DNA of 35,379 nt from Deltaproteobacteria bacterium (GCA_023381945.1 JAMCQY010000101.1:1-35379), one strand, 5' to 3'; counted from the first letter of the stretch, positions 1-8,222 are shown. Numbers and translations: made by a program. The notes: a model not told the origin generated them from the sequence alone.

Positions 1-140
1 CTCTTTTATCGTCTGGTACAACAGGCCGTCAGTGTCCCTCCTGTTATGGGAGATAATTTCCGGGGAGGATATCCCCAAAAATGAAACACAAGATATAGTG
101 GGTACGGGAGTCAACCGGATACCCCTATTATTTTTTTCTA

Positions 141-165
141 AGGGGCGGGTTTGAAACCCGCCCCT
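141..165. repeat. GC-rich palindrome (REP-like) downstream of ccsA
   Basis: A perfect 25-bp palindrome (arms starting AGGGGCGGG around a central G) lies just beyond the 3' end of ccsA. The same design, GGGCGGGTT...AACCCGCCC, recurs after the UspA gene at 3609-3629, so this is a dispersed repeat that may also work as a terminator. No T-run follows it on the minus strand, so it is not a textbook intrinsic terminator for ccsA. Bases 1-140 hold a short hairpin (62-76) and a GGGTA/TACCC pair followed by a T-rich stretch (100-137), but no gene I can support. Confidence 0.6.
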
Positions 166-170
166 ACTTT

Positions 171-1028
171 TCAGGTCTGGTAGGCGTGCAGGCTGGGGAG
201 ATAATTGACCCCGAGATAGGTGAAGATTACCGCCAGAAATCCCAGAACCGCCAGCCAGGCGATGCGCCGGCCATGCCAGCCCTTCAGCAGGCGGGCGTGG
301 AGCAGGGCGGCGTAAATCAGCCAGGTGATCAGGGACCAGGTCTCCTTGGGGTCCCAGCTCCAGTAGCGGCCCCAGGCGGTTTCGGCCCACACCGCCCCCG
401 TCAGGATGCCGAAGGTAAGCAGCAGAAAGCCCAGCATGGTGGCCCGGTAGAGGAGGCCATCCAGGAGCTTGGGTGCCGGCAGGCTCGGCCGGGGCCACTT
501 CTCCTGCACCAGGTAGAGGAGAGCGGCGCCAAAGGCCACCGCAAAGGAGGCGTAGCCCAGGAAAGCGGTCACCACATGGATGAGCAGCCAGTTGCTTTTC
601 AGGGCGGGCATCAACGGCCTGATGTTGGCGTCCGCGCCCCCGAAAGATGCGTAGGCCAGCAGCAGGCAGGCCAGCATGGCGACCACGGAGCCCAGCCACC
701 CCTGCAGGTTCTTGCGAAAGGCGATCAGCCCCACGGCTGGCAGACTCCAGGCAAAAAAGACCAGGGACTCGTAGTGGTTGGACAAGGGCGCCTGTATGAT
801 GATGAGGCTCAATTTGTTCAGGAAGCCCGCGGGCGGTGTGGGCCCGGAGGCCATCTCGTAGGAAGAGACCCAGCGGCCGAGGAGGGCACCACTCTGCAAA
901 GCCAGGCCAAACCACAGCAGGCCCCGGCCGCCTTGCTGCAAGCGGGGTGCGGCCCAGAGCTCGGCCATGACAAAGAGGATCGCCACTCCTAAATAGAGCA
1001 ACATCGCCACGCCAAAGATTTGACTCAT
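171..1028 (-). CDS. ccsA: Cytochrome c biogenesis protein CcsA/ResC (haem handling)
   Basis: Polytopic membrane protein of 285 aa from the system II cytochrome c maturation pathway, which with ResB/CcsB moves haem across the membrane and attaches it to apocytochromes c. The haem-binding tryptophan-rich loop is visible near residues 217-230 (WGRYWSWDPKE). Conserved histidines occur near positions 85, 151 and 243. About eight hydrophobic segments are present and the length fits the short CcsA/ResC family. The start codon overlaps the stop of resB by four bases (ATGA), so the two are translationally coupled. CcmC/CcmF share the tryptophan-rich motif, but the pairing with ResB settles the assignment. 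Confidence 0.93.
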   Translation of the reverse strand: MSQIFGVAMLLYLGVAILFVMAELWAAPRLQQGGRGLLWFGLALQSGALLGRWVSSYEMASGPTPPAGFLNKLSLIIIQAPLSNHYESLVFFAWSLPAVGLIAFRKNLQGWLGSVVAMLACLLLAYASFGGADANIRPLMPALKSNWLLIHVVTAFLGYASFAVAFGAALLYLVQEKWPRPSLPAPKLLDGLLYRATMLGFLLLTFGILTGAVWAETAWGRYWSWDPKETWSLITWLIYAALLHARLLKGWHGRRIAWLAVLGFLAVIFTYLGVNYLPSLHAYQT

Positions 1029-2380
1029 GATGACAGATCCTTCTTAAATTCTTCCAGAAGTTGGGCCTGCCTGAGTTCGAAATCCTCCCGGCCCCGGGGA
1101 CTTGCTCCCAGCAGACTGCCGGTCCAGCCGCCTTTGGGGGATAATCTCAAAACCAGGGCCCAGCGCTGGTGGGGCCGGAAAAAGGCCAGGTAAAATCCGG
1201 GGAAAAATAAAAGGAAACCGGCATAGACCCACCAGACCCCGGGGTCGTGTTTCACCTGAAATTCGGAGTAGTATTGCACGGGCGCCGATTCCAATGCCAG
1301 GCGATAGGGACCCATCGGACCCGCCGGCTGATTCATCTCGGGATGGTCCTTGAAAATCATGAACATTTCATGCCCCCCCATGCCGCGGCCGGTGATGAAG
1401 GCGCCTTGAATGGCTGGACCATAACCCTGGAGGTCGCCATCTATCTTGCTGATCATGATCCTGCCCTCGCCGCCGGGCAGTTCCACCAGTTGACGCCATG
1501 GGGCCTGAATAGTTTCCTGGCGTTCATTATAAACCACCTTCAGGGTGGCCGGACCTTCGGGCTCGGTTCCGTAAGAGGACTGATAAAAGGTAAGGCCGCC
1601 GAAGGTTACGGGTTCGTTCACCCGGCAGATGGCCTTCGTCTCTCTGCCATCTTTAAAGAAAGTGAGGTCGGAGCGGAATTCCTTGGGCATGGCGCTACCC
1701 TCGTAATACAGCACCTGGAAGCGGTCGAGACGGACCTTGAAGTCCATCGGCTTCAAGGAGCGGCCAACTTGGAAGGCCTGAGCTTCCTGTCCTTGCAGAA
1801 TGGGCAGGCTGCCTTCTATCCCCCAAAACTTGCCGATAAGGCCTCCGGCCAGGATGAACAACAGGGCCAGATGCACCAGGTAGGGTCCCAAAGGCCGGAA
1901 GCGGCCTTTTTCATGGAAAAAGATTTCCTGGTCCGCTAGAACCTGATGCTGGGTGCGGCCCAATTCCCGGCGCATGGCGCCGGCCACCAGGGGCCTGGGA
2001 TCGGCGTTCTTCGGCCAGCTAAGCCGGGCCCGCTCCGGCAAAGTAAGGGCAACCTCAGCGGTAAGGGGCATGAATGAGCGCCGCCAGGCCTGGGGCAGGC
2101 CACGGATGAGACAGGCAGAGATATTTAAGGTCAGGAGGGTGACGGGCGCCAGGAACCAGGGGCTGTAGTAAATGGTGGAAAGGCGGCCCAGAAAGATGAT
2201 GGCGCCCCAAAATTCGCCATAATGGGCCAGATAAAACATCGCAGGCTGGTCTTGCTTGATAAAGGTGCCGATGACCGCCACCCCGGCCAGGATCAGGAGA
2301 AGAAAGACGGTGAGGCGGATCGAGGTCAACCACCCCCACAATGTGGACTTGGGCTTAGGGTGTATTTTTGATTTGGACAT
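1025..2380 (-). CDS. resB: ResB-family cytochrome c biogenesis protein
   Basis: 451-aa protein of the ResB (CcsB/Ccs1) family, partner of CcsA in the system II haem-lyase complex. It has N-terminal transmembrane segments (residues about 15-45 and 70-95), a third after about 165, a large periplasmic domain rich in beta-strand-like sequence, and a final membrane helix near 385-402 (WWVYAGFLLFFPGF). The periplasmic part contains the family-typical stretch near 255-275 (VNEPVTFGGLTFYQSSYG). It is directly upstream of and coupled to ccsA. No thioredoxin-like ResA gene is visible nearby. The presence of this pair implies c-type cytochromes in the host. Confidence 0.93.
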   Translation of the reverse strand: MSKSKIHPKPKSTLWGWLTSIRLTVFLLLILAGVAVIGTFIKQDQPAMFYLAHYGEFWGAIIFLGRLSTIYYSPWFLAPVTLLTLNISACLIRGLPQAWRRSFMPLTAEVALTLPERARLSWPKNADPRPLVAGAMRRELGRTQHQVLADQEIFFHEKGRFRPLGPYLVHLALLFILAGGLIGKFWGIEGSLPILQGQEAQAFQVGRSLKPMDFKVRLDRFQVLYYEGSAMPKEFRSDLTFFKDGRETKAICRVNEPVTFGGLTFYQSSYGTEPEGPATLKVVYNERQETIQAPWRQLVELPGGEGRIMISKIDGDLQGYGPAIQGAFITGRGMGGHEMFMIFKDHPEMNQPAGPMGPYRLALESAPVQYYSEFQVKHDPGVWWVYAGFLLFFPGFYLAFFRPHQRWALVLRLSPKGGWTGSLLGASPRGREDFELRQAQLLEEFKKDLSS

Positions 2381-2477
2381 GGGTTCGATGCAGCCTCAGA
2401 TTACCCGACCCGCCAGCCGGGGCATCTCAGACTCGATGGAAAATTCTGAAGGGGAGAGCAAGAGGTATGACTACACT

Positions 2478-2882
2478 TCAGTCTTCTTCCAGATCTTCTT
2501 CTTCGCTCAAGAAGTCTTCGTATTCCTCGTCGGTTAAGAGTTCATCAAATTCGTGGCTGGAGGTCAGTTCAACCTTGAGCAGCCACCCTTCGGATAAGGG
2601 GTCCTCGTTAATGATCTCCGGCACTTCCACGGCTTCGTAATTGACTTCGATTACCTCCCCAGAGACCGGGGCCTTTAACTCGCGGCGACCGTTTTTCGCC
2701 TCGATGACAGAAAAGGACTCGTCCTTGAGAAAATCCTCGCCTTCTTCGGGGAGCCGGATGCTGTAAATCTCACCTAGCTTCTCCTGGAGGTAATCGGTTA
2801 GACCGATGGTGGCCTGAATATCGTCATCCATCCGGACCCAGATATGACCACGACCGAAACGCATCTCGCCGATGGCACTCAC
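2478..2882 (-). CDS. GcvH-like (lipoyl-domain) protein with acidic tail
   Basis: Protein of the glycine-cleavage H fold (about 134 aa from this start). Residues 7-50 match the GcvH N-terminus (GRGHIWVRM, ATIGLTDYLQEKLGEI) and 71-80 match the strand after the lipoyl loop (APVSGEVIEV). The usual ESVKA lipoyl-lysine loop is replaced by EAKNGRRELK, leaving Lys63 one residue further from APVSGE than in canonical GcvH. The C-terminus is an unusual run of Asp/Glu. I chose the GTG start because AGGAG lies five bases upstream and the remaining length fits GcvH. A longer ATG-initiated frame to 3026 exists, but its extra N-terminus is not GcvH-like. No gcvT or gcvP is nearby, so the role may be as a lipoate carrier rather than in glycine cleavage. 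Confidence 0.8.
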   Translation of the reverse strand: MSAIGEMRFGRGHIWVRMDDDIQATIGLTDYLQEKLGEIYSIRLPEEGEDFLKDESFSVIEAKNGRRELKAPVSGEVIEVNYEAVEVPEIINEDPLSEGWLLKVELTSSHEFDELLTDEEYEDFLSEEEDLEED

Positions 2883-3050
2883 CCCAACTCCTGATGAAAT
2901 CAGCCTGCCCCGATGGGTAGACGCTGGGGAAATATAATAACCTGAACGCTGTTTGGCAAGGGTTTTTTGCAGGGATTTTTCATCTGGCCGCGATTGGCTG
3001 GAATTTTGTCCCTCGCCTGGCCCCACGATCTTCCGAACTTGGTTTTGGTC

Positions 3051-3090
3051 TTGACAATACCAGGCTCACTAATTAGTTTACACTATAAAT
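3051..3090 (+). promoter_or_regulatory. Possible sigma-70-type promoter upstream of the UspA gene
   Basis: A consensus -35 hexamer TTGACA (3051-3056) lies in an AT-richer stretch ahead of the UspA gene. The -10 is uncertain: TAGTTT (3074-3079) has the right 17-bp spacing but a poor match, whereas TATAAA (3084-3089) is a good match at too great a distance. Confidence 0.35.
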
Positions 3091-3130
3091 TGCTGTCCCA
3101 AAACGGAAAATGAGCATAGGGGGCTAACTC

Positions 3131-3571
3131 ATGAAGCAAGTAAAGAAAATCCTGTTTCCCATTGACTTCGCCGAGAGCTACGACAGCCTGCTGCCTTGGG
3201 TTTCCACCTTCGTGGAAAAGTTCGACGCCACCCTATACGTCGTCTTTGTTGCCCAGGATCTTTCCAGCTACTCCACCTTTTATGTGCCCCACGGCAACAT
3301 CCAGAGTTTCCAGGAAGAGGCCCAACAAGCCGCCGAAAAACGGATGGCCCAGGCCGCCAATGACCAGTTCAAGAATTTCTCCAAGCTGGAAACCGTGGTC
3401 CTGATGGGCTCACCGGCGGAAAAAATCCTGGAGCTGGCTAAAAAGGAGAACATCGATCTCATCATCATGGGCGCCCACGGCCGTAAAGGCCTGGAACGGG
3501 TCTTCTTCGGCAGCGTGGCCGATAAGGTGGTGACCGGGGCCCTTTGTCCGGTAATAACCATCCATCCTTAA
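3131..3571 (+). CDS. Universal stress protein (UspA family)
   Basis: 146-aa single-domain USP. It begins with the family beta-strand KKILFPIDFAESYDSLL and ends with the nucleotide-binding signature G-2x-G-9x-G-S (GAHGRKGLERVFFGS, residues about 115-129) followed by a hydrophobic strand (CPVITIHP), so it probably belongs to the ATP-binding USP group. Role: cytoplasmic stress/energy-state protein; the specific partner is unknown. A GGGGG purine stretch about 10 bases upstream supports the ATG. It appears monocistronic, with a possible promoter upstream and a hairpin plus T-run terminator downstream. Confidence 0.92.
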   Translation: MKQVKKILFPIDFAESYDSLLPWVSTFVEKFDATLYVVFVAQDLSSYSTFYVPHGNIQSFQEEAQQAAEKRMAQAANDQFKNFSKLETVVLMGSPAEKILELAKKENIDLIIMGAHGRKGLERVFFGSVADKVVTGALCPVITIHP

Positions 3572-3608
3572 TTTCGAGTTTCGGATTTGGAGTTTTGAGC
3601 AAATGGAG

Positions 3609-3638
3609 GGGCGGGTTCTAAACCCGCCCTATTTTTTT
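3609..3638 (+). terminator. Intrinsic terminator after the UspA gene (also a REP-like palindrome)
   Basis: A nine-bp GC stem (GGGCGGGTT, loop CTA, AACCCGCCC) is followed by T-A and seven Ts, a classic rho-independent terminator 38 bases after the UspA stop. It is also a copy of the palindrome at 141-165. Low-complexity dispersed repeats (AACTCGGAACTCG-type, 3679-3720) follow and separate this unit from the PAS gene. Confidence 0.75.
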
Positions 3639-3730
3639 AAGCGTTCCCTGCTAATGACCAATGAAGCGAACGGTTGAAAGCTAAAAACTAAAAACTCGGA
3701 ACTCGGAACTCGAAACTGAGTCAAAACATT

Positions 3731-4180
3731 ATGACCACCCTCTCCCTGGAAAAACTTAGTCAACAGATTGTGGCGGACAGCCGGGACGCCATCATTTTTG
3801 CCGATCAAGAAGGGATTATCCGCCTTTGGAATACAGGCGCGGTCGAGGCCTTCGCTTATCCGCCGGCTGAGGCCTTGGGCCAGCCCCTGGACTTGATCAT
3901 TCCCGAGAACTTGCGAGCCCGGCACAACGAGGGCTATGGCCGGGTGATGGCGTCGGGCGTCAGCAAATACGCCAAAGATCTCCTGGCGGTGCCGGGCCTG
4001 ACCAAAGACGGCCGCCGGATTTCTTTGGAATTCACCATCACCCTGGTGCGGGACGAGACCGGCCGAACGCTGGGCGCCGCGGCCATCATCCGGGATGTCA
4101 CGCTCCGCTGGCAGCGGGACGTCGAGATTAAAAAACGGCTAGCGGAGTTGGAAGCGCGGTTTAAGGAATTAGAGAAATAA
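3731..4180 (+). CDS. Single PAS-domain protein
   Basis: 149-aa soluble protein made of one PAS domain (residues about 10-130), starting with a typical PAS cap and core (DSRDAIIFADQEGIIRLWN) and ending with the DxTLRW stretch that normally links PAS domains to output modules, then a short charged helix. No kinase, GGDEF or HTH output follows, so it is a stand-alone sensor that must act on a partner. The sequence resembles PAS sensors with the IIPENLRARHNEGY motif, which I recall from fused PAS-methyltransferase or haem-PAS proteins. The ligand cannot be read from the sequence. Confidence 0.85.
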   Translation: MTTLSLEKLSQQIVADSRDAIIFADQEGIIRLWNTGAVEAFAYPPAEALGQPLDLIIPENLRARHNEGYGRVMASGVSKYAKDLLAVPGLTKDGRRISLEFTITLVRDETGRTLGAAAIIRDVTLRWQRDVEIKKRLAELEARFKELEK

Positions 4181-4263
4181 TGCTATAGTGCCTATCATTT
4201 TTAAACCACACTGCTTCGGGTTCGGGCCAGCAGATGGAAATCAATACTCAGAAAGGTTCGTCC

Positions 4264-5328
4264 ATGCCCAAGTCGATGAAGAAAAGATCCCAAAAGGCCG
4301 GCTTGCCGCCCGGGTCCCTCGTTTATACCGGAGATAGAACCGAGGTCAAGACTCGCATAACTATCGTAGAATACGATGAAGGGGAGGTGCACAGCCGGGA
4401 AATCGCCTCTTTGTCAGAATGCCCGATAATGATTGAGCGGCCCGGGGTCACCTGGATCGACGTCAGCGGCATTTCTCATGTCGGCCATCTGGAGCACTTG
4501 GGAGAGTGCTTCAAACTGCACCCCCTGGTCCTGGAAGACATTCTGAATGTGGATCAGCGCCCCAAAGTCGAGGACTACGAAGACTACCTGTTTATTGTTA
4601 TTAAGGCGATCAGCACCGGATCGGAGATCAACGAGATTGCGGCGGAGCAAATCAGTCTGATTTTAGGATGCAATTATGTCCTGTCTTTCCATGAGAACAG
4701 CGAGGATCTTTTCGAAGTTATCCGTGAACGTCTCGTGGCGGCCAAAGGGCGCATCCGCAAGGCAGGAGCCGATTACCTGGCCTATAGTCTAATGGACCTC
4801 ATCGTCGATAATTATTTTGTCACCCTGGAGCAATTCGGCGAACAGGTGGAATTCATGGAAGACGAGGTGGTGAGCAGGGCGGTCCCGGCTACCTTGCAGA
4901 CTATTCATCATTTGAAAAACGATATGATCATCCTGCGCCGGTCCCTGTGGCCTCTGCGGGAGGTGATCGCCCGCCTGGAGCGCCGGGAGTCGCCTCTGAT
5001 CAATGAGCCCACCTCGGTATATTTCAAAGATGTTTATGACCATACCATCATTGCCATCGATACGGTGGAGACTTATCGTGATATATTATCGGGCCTGCTG
5101 GACATTTATCTCTCCAGCGTCAGCAACCGGTTAAACGAGATCATGAAGGTTCTCACCATCTTCGCCAGCATATTCATGCCACTTACCTTTCTGGCGGGGA
5201 TCTACGGCATGAACTTCACGTATATGCCTGAGCTAAAGTGGCACTACGCTTACTTTGGCCTGTGGGCCATCATGATTTTGTTGGCCGGTTCGATGGTCCG
5301 CTATTTCAAAAAGAAAAAGTGGATCTGA
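4264..5328 (+). CDS. corA: CorA-type magnesium/cobalt transporter
   Basis: 354-aa divalent cation channel of the Thermotoga-type CorA family. The cytoplasmic funnel domain contains [20 protein letters not shown], and the two C-terminal membrane helices carry the pore motif YGMNF, with the typical MPEL loop and a basic end (KKKKWI). This ATG (MPKSMKK) follows GAAAGG at good spacing and gives a length close to Thermotoga CorA. An upstream in-frame ATG at 4234 would add ten residues but has only a weak ribosome-binding site. The next gene starts 22 bases downstream, suggesting co-transcription with the selenocysteine peroxiredoxin. Confidence 0.95.
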   Translation: MPKSMKKRSQKAGLPPGSLVYTGDRTEVKTRITIVEYDEGEVHSREIASLSECPIMIERPGVTWIDVSGISHVGHLEHLGECFKLHPLVLEDILNVDQRPKVEDYEDYLFIVIKAISTGSEINEIAAEQISLILGCNYVLSFHENSEDLFEVIRERLVAAKGRIRKAGADYLAYSLMDLIVDNYFVTLEQFGEQVEFMEDEVVSRAVPATLQTIHHLKNDMIILRRSLWPLREVIARLERRESPLINEPTSVYFKDVYDHTIIAIDTVETYRDILSGLLDIYLSSVSNRLNEIMKVLTIFASIFMPLTFLAGIYGMNFTYMPELKWHYAYFGLWAIMILLAGSMVRYFKKKKWI

Positions 5329-5350
5329 AGCCACAAAGGAGGATTTCCAG

Positions 5351-5956
5351 ATGACCGCGCGGATTGGCAAAGCGGCCCCTGAATTTCAGACCAAGGGCTA
5401 TGTCAACGGGGAGATCAAGTCCGTCAGTCTGGACGATTATCGCGGCAAGTGGGTCATGCTCTACTTTTATCCCGGAGACTTCACCTTCGTCTGACCCACG
5501 GAATTGACGGCAGTTGCCGCCAAATACGACGAGATCCAGGAATTGGGGGCCGAGGTGCTGGCTATCAGTGTGGACAGCCCCTTTACCCACAAGGTCTGGC
5601 AGGAAGGCGAGCTATCCAAGATTATTCCGGGGGGCCTGCCCTATCCCATGCTGTCGGACCCCGGCGGACGCATCGGCGAGGCTTACGGGGTGTATGACGA
5701 GGAAAATGGCGTTGATATCCGGGGCCGCTACCTCATTGACCCGGAAGGCAACCTCCAGGCCATGGAGGTGCTGGCCCCGGCGGTGGGCCGCAATGTCGGC
5801 GAGATGATTCGCCAGCTCCGGGCCTGTCAATACGTCAAGGAGCATGAAGGCGAAGCGACCCCGGCGGGTTGGGAGCCGGGCAAGAAGACCTTGAAGCCCG
5901 GGGAGGAACTGGTGGGCAAGGTCTGCGAGATCTGGGCCCCGGACATGGCTTTTTAG
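5351..5956 (+). CDS. Selenocysteine-containing peroxiredoxin (AhpC/Prx family)
   Basis: The reading frame encodes a 201-aa peroxiredoxin only if the in-frame UGA at 5492-5494 is read through. The UGA is codon 48 and falls exactly at the peroxidatic cysteine: FTFV-Sec-PTE replaces FTFVCPTE. Upstream are a strong AAGGAGG site and the Prx N-terminus (IGKAAPEF). Downstream are the conserved Prx strands and C-terminal arm. A SECIS-like hairpin begins 9 bases after the UGA. The usual resolving cysteine (VCPA) is replaced by ATPA; Cys159 and Cys192 remain as possible resolving residues or the enzyme uses an external thiol. Role: reduction of H2O2 and organic peroxides. A standard gene caller would truncate this gene to a frame beginning about 5504. 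Confidence 0.93.
5504..5523 (+). promoter_or_regulatory. Putative bacterial SECIS element in the peroxiredoxin mRNA
   Basis: A stem-loop lies directly downstream of the in-frame UGA. It has a CGGC/GCCG upper stem (5508-5511 with 5516-5519), an A-C mismatch and a UUG/CAA lower stem, with the tetraloop AGUU. The loop carries the GU expected for SelB binding, 19 bases past the UGA, within the usual range for bacterial SECIS elements. It lies inside the coding region, as bacterial SECIS do. Confidence 0.75.
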
Positions 5957-6056
5957 GACGGGAGACCGAAGACCGGAGACGGGTGATTTAGCTGCCGCTG
6001 CTGGGAAAAGATTAACTCACGCAAAGACGCAAAGGCCCAAAGACGCTAAAATCTAG

Positions 6057-6104
6057 TAGGGTGCGTCCTACGCACCATTTTTGATGCGCGAGACGCGCCC
6101 TACG
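6057..6104. repeat. Double-hairpin REP-like repeat
   Basis: Two adjacent palindromes, GGTGCGT-CCT-ACGCACC (6060-6076) and GCGCG-AGA-CGCGC (6086-6098), bounded by TAGGG and CCCTA. The first hairpin recurs with one base change near 11609-11624. The rest of 5957-6151 is low-complexity purine-rich repeat (CGCAAAGACGCAAAGG-like), without a gene. Confidence 0.6.
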
Positions 6105-6151
6105 GAGTATATCAATTTTGAAATAAGCCAAAAGAACAATAAGGAAATACC

Positions 6152-6637
6152 ATGCCCGAAAAAAGCCGTGATGATACGGAACTCGTCATCGAGCGCATCT
6201 TTGAGGCCCCGCGAGAGCGCGTCTGGCAATCCTGGACGACTCCTGAGTTGGTGAAGCGCTGGTGGGGGCCGAAAGATTTCACCGGGCCTTACGCTGACAT
6301 TGATCTGCGCGTCGGCGGAAAATATCTCTTCTGTATGCGGTCGCCCGATGGTAAGGATTTTTGGAGTGGCGGCGTCTATCGCGCCATAGCGCCGCTGGAA
6401 AAAATTGTCGTGACCGACCATTTTACCGATGAGAAAGGAAATATCGTTCCGGCGGCGCAATATGGCCTGGCCGGAGACTGGCCACTGGAGCTCATGGTGA
6501 CGGTAACCTTCGAGGAGCAAGATGGCAAGACAAAAATGACTTTGCATCACCTCGGCATACCGGCGGGCGAAAACCTGGCAGCAGCTCGCGAGGGCTGGAG
6601 CCAGTCGTTCGACAAGCTCGCAGAAATCTTGAAATAA
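6152..6637 (+). CDS. SRPBCC / AHSA1 (activator of Hsp90 ATPase-like) domain protein
   Basis: 161-aa single-domain protein of the START-like SRPBCC superfamily, AHSA1/CalC branch. The family N-terminal pattern is evident: LVIERIFEAPRERVWQSWTTPELVKRWWGP, followed by DLRVGGKYLF and a C-terminal helix with GWSQSFDKLAEIL. These proteins form a hydrophobic ligand cavity, but the natural ligand is not predictable. The stretch KKSRDDTELVIER-like start and the length are normal. It is followed by about 355 bp without an intact gene, so it appears to be a single-gene unit. Confidence 0.9.
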   Translation: MPEKSRDDTELVIERIFEAPRERVWQSWTTPELVKRWWGPKDFTGPYADIDLRVGGKYLFCMRSPDGKDFWSGGVYRAIAPLEKIVVTDHFTDEKGNIVPAAQYGLAGDWPLELMVTVTFEEQDGKTKMTLHHLGIPAGENLAAAREGWSQSFDKLAEILK

Positions 6638-6715
6638 TTTAGCCGACAAAAATTACCAACGTTTCTCCTTGCCCTTGCCTCAAGCAAAGACCGTGCCTAT
6701 ATTGAATTTTACTAA

Positions 6716-6961
6716 GTAAAAGATCAGGTTTTATGCAACACTCTGGAAGCGCTCGTGAATGCTGCCTTAAGGGGCAGCCAGGCAACGGTCGTCACGGATG
6801 AGGACCTCCGCTGGGTTCCGAAAGAGTTCTAACAACAACGCCTGGTCCTCAACTTCACCGACGCCAGCCAGATCGCTCCCGTTAATCACCCTAGGCCCAG
6901 TATCTCGCGCCTGAACCGCCAGGCCGGAGTCCCTTTACCATCTTTTATCGGTAAAGATTGA
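6716..6961 (+). pseudogene. Possible degraded reading frame of unknown family
   Basis: The 355 bp between the SRPBCC and MerR genes contain one frame that reads like protein on both sides of an internal TAA: TLEALVNAALRGSQATVV, then DEDLRWVPKEF, stop at about 6827, then QQRLVLNFTDASQIAP and SRLNRQAGVPLP to a final TGA. No start codon or ribosome-binding site precedes it. I do not recognise the family; it may be a decayed gene end or chance. Confidence 0.25.
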
Positions 6962-6992
6962 AACCGGAATCGGCCTTTCGAGAGGCTGCTAA

Positions 6993-7829
6993 GTGAAGAA
7001 GCTCTATGACCAGCGGGAAATCTCCCGCCTTTTGGGCATCTCCGAGAGCCAGGTACGTTACTGGGACCGCAAAGGCCTGATTCCTCACCTGGAAAAGAGC
7101 AAGGGCAGTTTATGGTTCGATTTTCAGGCCCTGGCGGCCTTCCGTACGGTGCGGGAGCTGCGGCGGCAGGGGGTCTCGCTGGCGAAGATCAGGAAATGCG
7201 TGGAGAAGCTGCGGCAGATGATGCCGGGCCTCAAACAGCCTTTGGCCGAGGTGCGCATCACCCTCCAGCGAAACCGGCTCATCCTGGGTAAGGACCGGCA
7301 GCGGTTCACTCCCGAGGGACAGAGGTGTATCGATTTTGATCTGCGGGATGAGGCCCCCATCCCCCTGCCGACCGATACGTTTGAGGATCTGTTTTTCCAG
7401 GCCTTGGAAGATGAGGACGAGGGGCGGCTGCAGGAGGCCCGGCAGAAATATGAGACCATCCTGGCCGCCATGCCGGAGCACGTGGACGCCTTGGTGAACC
7501 TGGGGAACCTCCTGTACCTCTCTGGTTCCGAGACGTCGGCCGCGGCTCGCTATCTCCAGGCCCTGGGTATCAACCCCGACCACGTGGAGGGCAATTACAA
7601 CCTGGCTAACCTTTTGGAAGGCCGGGGGGAGCTGGCCAGCGCTGCCATCTTCTACCAGAAGGCCATTCAGGTGGACGGCGAGTACGCCGACGCCCATTTC
7701 AACCTGGCCATGGTATTGGAGGGCGTTGGGGATCTGCGCGGGGCCAAGGTTCACTGGAGGCGGTACCTGGAACTGAATCCAGCCAGCCAGTGGGCCGACT
7801 ATGTCAGAAGGCGGTTGGAGGAAAGCTGA
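6993..7829 (+). CDS. MerR-type HTH regulator fused to TPR repeats
   Basis: 278-aa protein. Residues 1-70 form a MerR winged helix: YDQREISRLLGISESQVRYWDRKGLIPHLEK, then WFDFQALAAFRTVRELRRQGVSLAKI. A linker of about 60 residues leads to three or four TPR-like repeats (from about 125 to 270, with motifs such as HVDALVNLGNLLYLSGS and YADAHFNLAMVLEGVGDL). No metal-binding cysteines typical of MerR/CueR are present, so sensing is probably through protein contacts of the TPR domain. The start is GTG, supported by GAGAGG seven bases upstream. The target genes are not evident from the sequence. Confidence 0.9.
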   Translation: MKKLYDQREISRLLGISESQVRYWDRKGLIPHLEKSKGSLWFDFQALAAFRTVRELRRQGVSLAKIRKCVEKLRQMMPGLKQPLAEVRITLQRNRLILGKDRQRFTPEGQRCIDFDLRDEAPIPLPTDTFEDLFFQALEDEDEGRLQEARQKYETILAAMPEHVDALVNLGNLLYLSGSETSAAARYLQALGINPDHVEGNYNLANLLEGRGELASAAIFYQKAIQVDGEYADAHFNLAMVLEGVGDLRGAKVHWRRYLELNPASQWADYVRRRLEES

Positions 7830-7868
7830 TGAACGCCAGGAGGGGTGACGCATTTTATTGAGGTAAAT

Positions 7869-8222
7869 ATGATCAACGCAAAAAGAGCCTATCAACCCCC
7901 GACAGAAGATGACGGCTTCCGGGTGCTGGTGGAGCGCCTCTGGCCCCGTGGCCTGAGCAAGGAGGAGGTGGCCATCGACCTCTGGCTTAAGGAGATAGCC
8001 CCCAGTCCGGAGCTGCGCAAGTGGTTCGGCCATGATCCCCAGAAATGGGAGAAGTTTTGCCAAAAATACTGGGCCGAACTGGAAAGAAAAGGGAAGGAAG
8101 TTGGAATTCTCCGGGACAAGGTTCAGGAGGGTGATGTCACCCTGGTCTTCGGTTCCAAAGACGAGGCGCATAACGCCGCGGTGGCCTTGAAACTCTATTT
8201 GGAAAGGCAAAAATCCGGTTGA
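7869..8222 (+). CDS. DUF488-family protein
   Basis: 117-aa protein with the DUF488 signature: AYQPPTEDDGFRVLVERLWPRGLSKEEV near the N-terminus, then LWLKEIAPSPELRKWFGHDP and a central KYWAEL helix. The family is widespread and small; its biochemical role is unsettled. The chosen ATG has GAGG a few bases upstream; an upstream in-frame start at 7845 would add eight residues not found in typical members. It starts 40 bases after the MerR-TPR gene and could be co-transcribed with it. Confidence 0.9.
   Translation: MINAKRAYQPPTEDDGFRVLVERLWPRGLSKEEVAIDLWLKEIAPSPELRKWFGHDPQKWEKFCQKYWAELERKGKEVGILRDKVQEGDVTLVFGSKDEAHNAAVALKLYLERQKSG

Noticed and set aside
186..992. 268-codon plus-strand frame over ccsA
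   Set aside because: Antisense of the ccsA gene; composition (Q, G, P-rich) is typical of shadow frames.
5504..5956. A 150-aa peroxiredoxin fragment starting at TTG 5504 as an independent gene or a nonsense-inactivated pseudogene
   Set aside because: The upstream 47 codons are in the same frame, encode the Prx N-terminus, have a strong ribosome-binding site, and the UGA replaces precisely the catalytic residue with a SECIS-like hairpin after it.
7110..8210. Long open frame on the minus strand across the MerR-TPR and DUF488 genes
   Set aside because: It is the antisense of two clear genes and has no domain-like sequence; an effect of high GC content.
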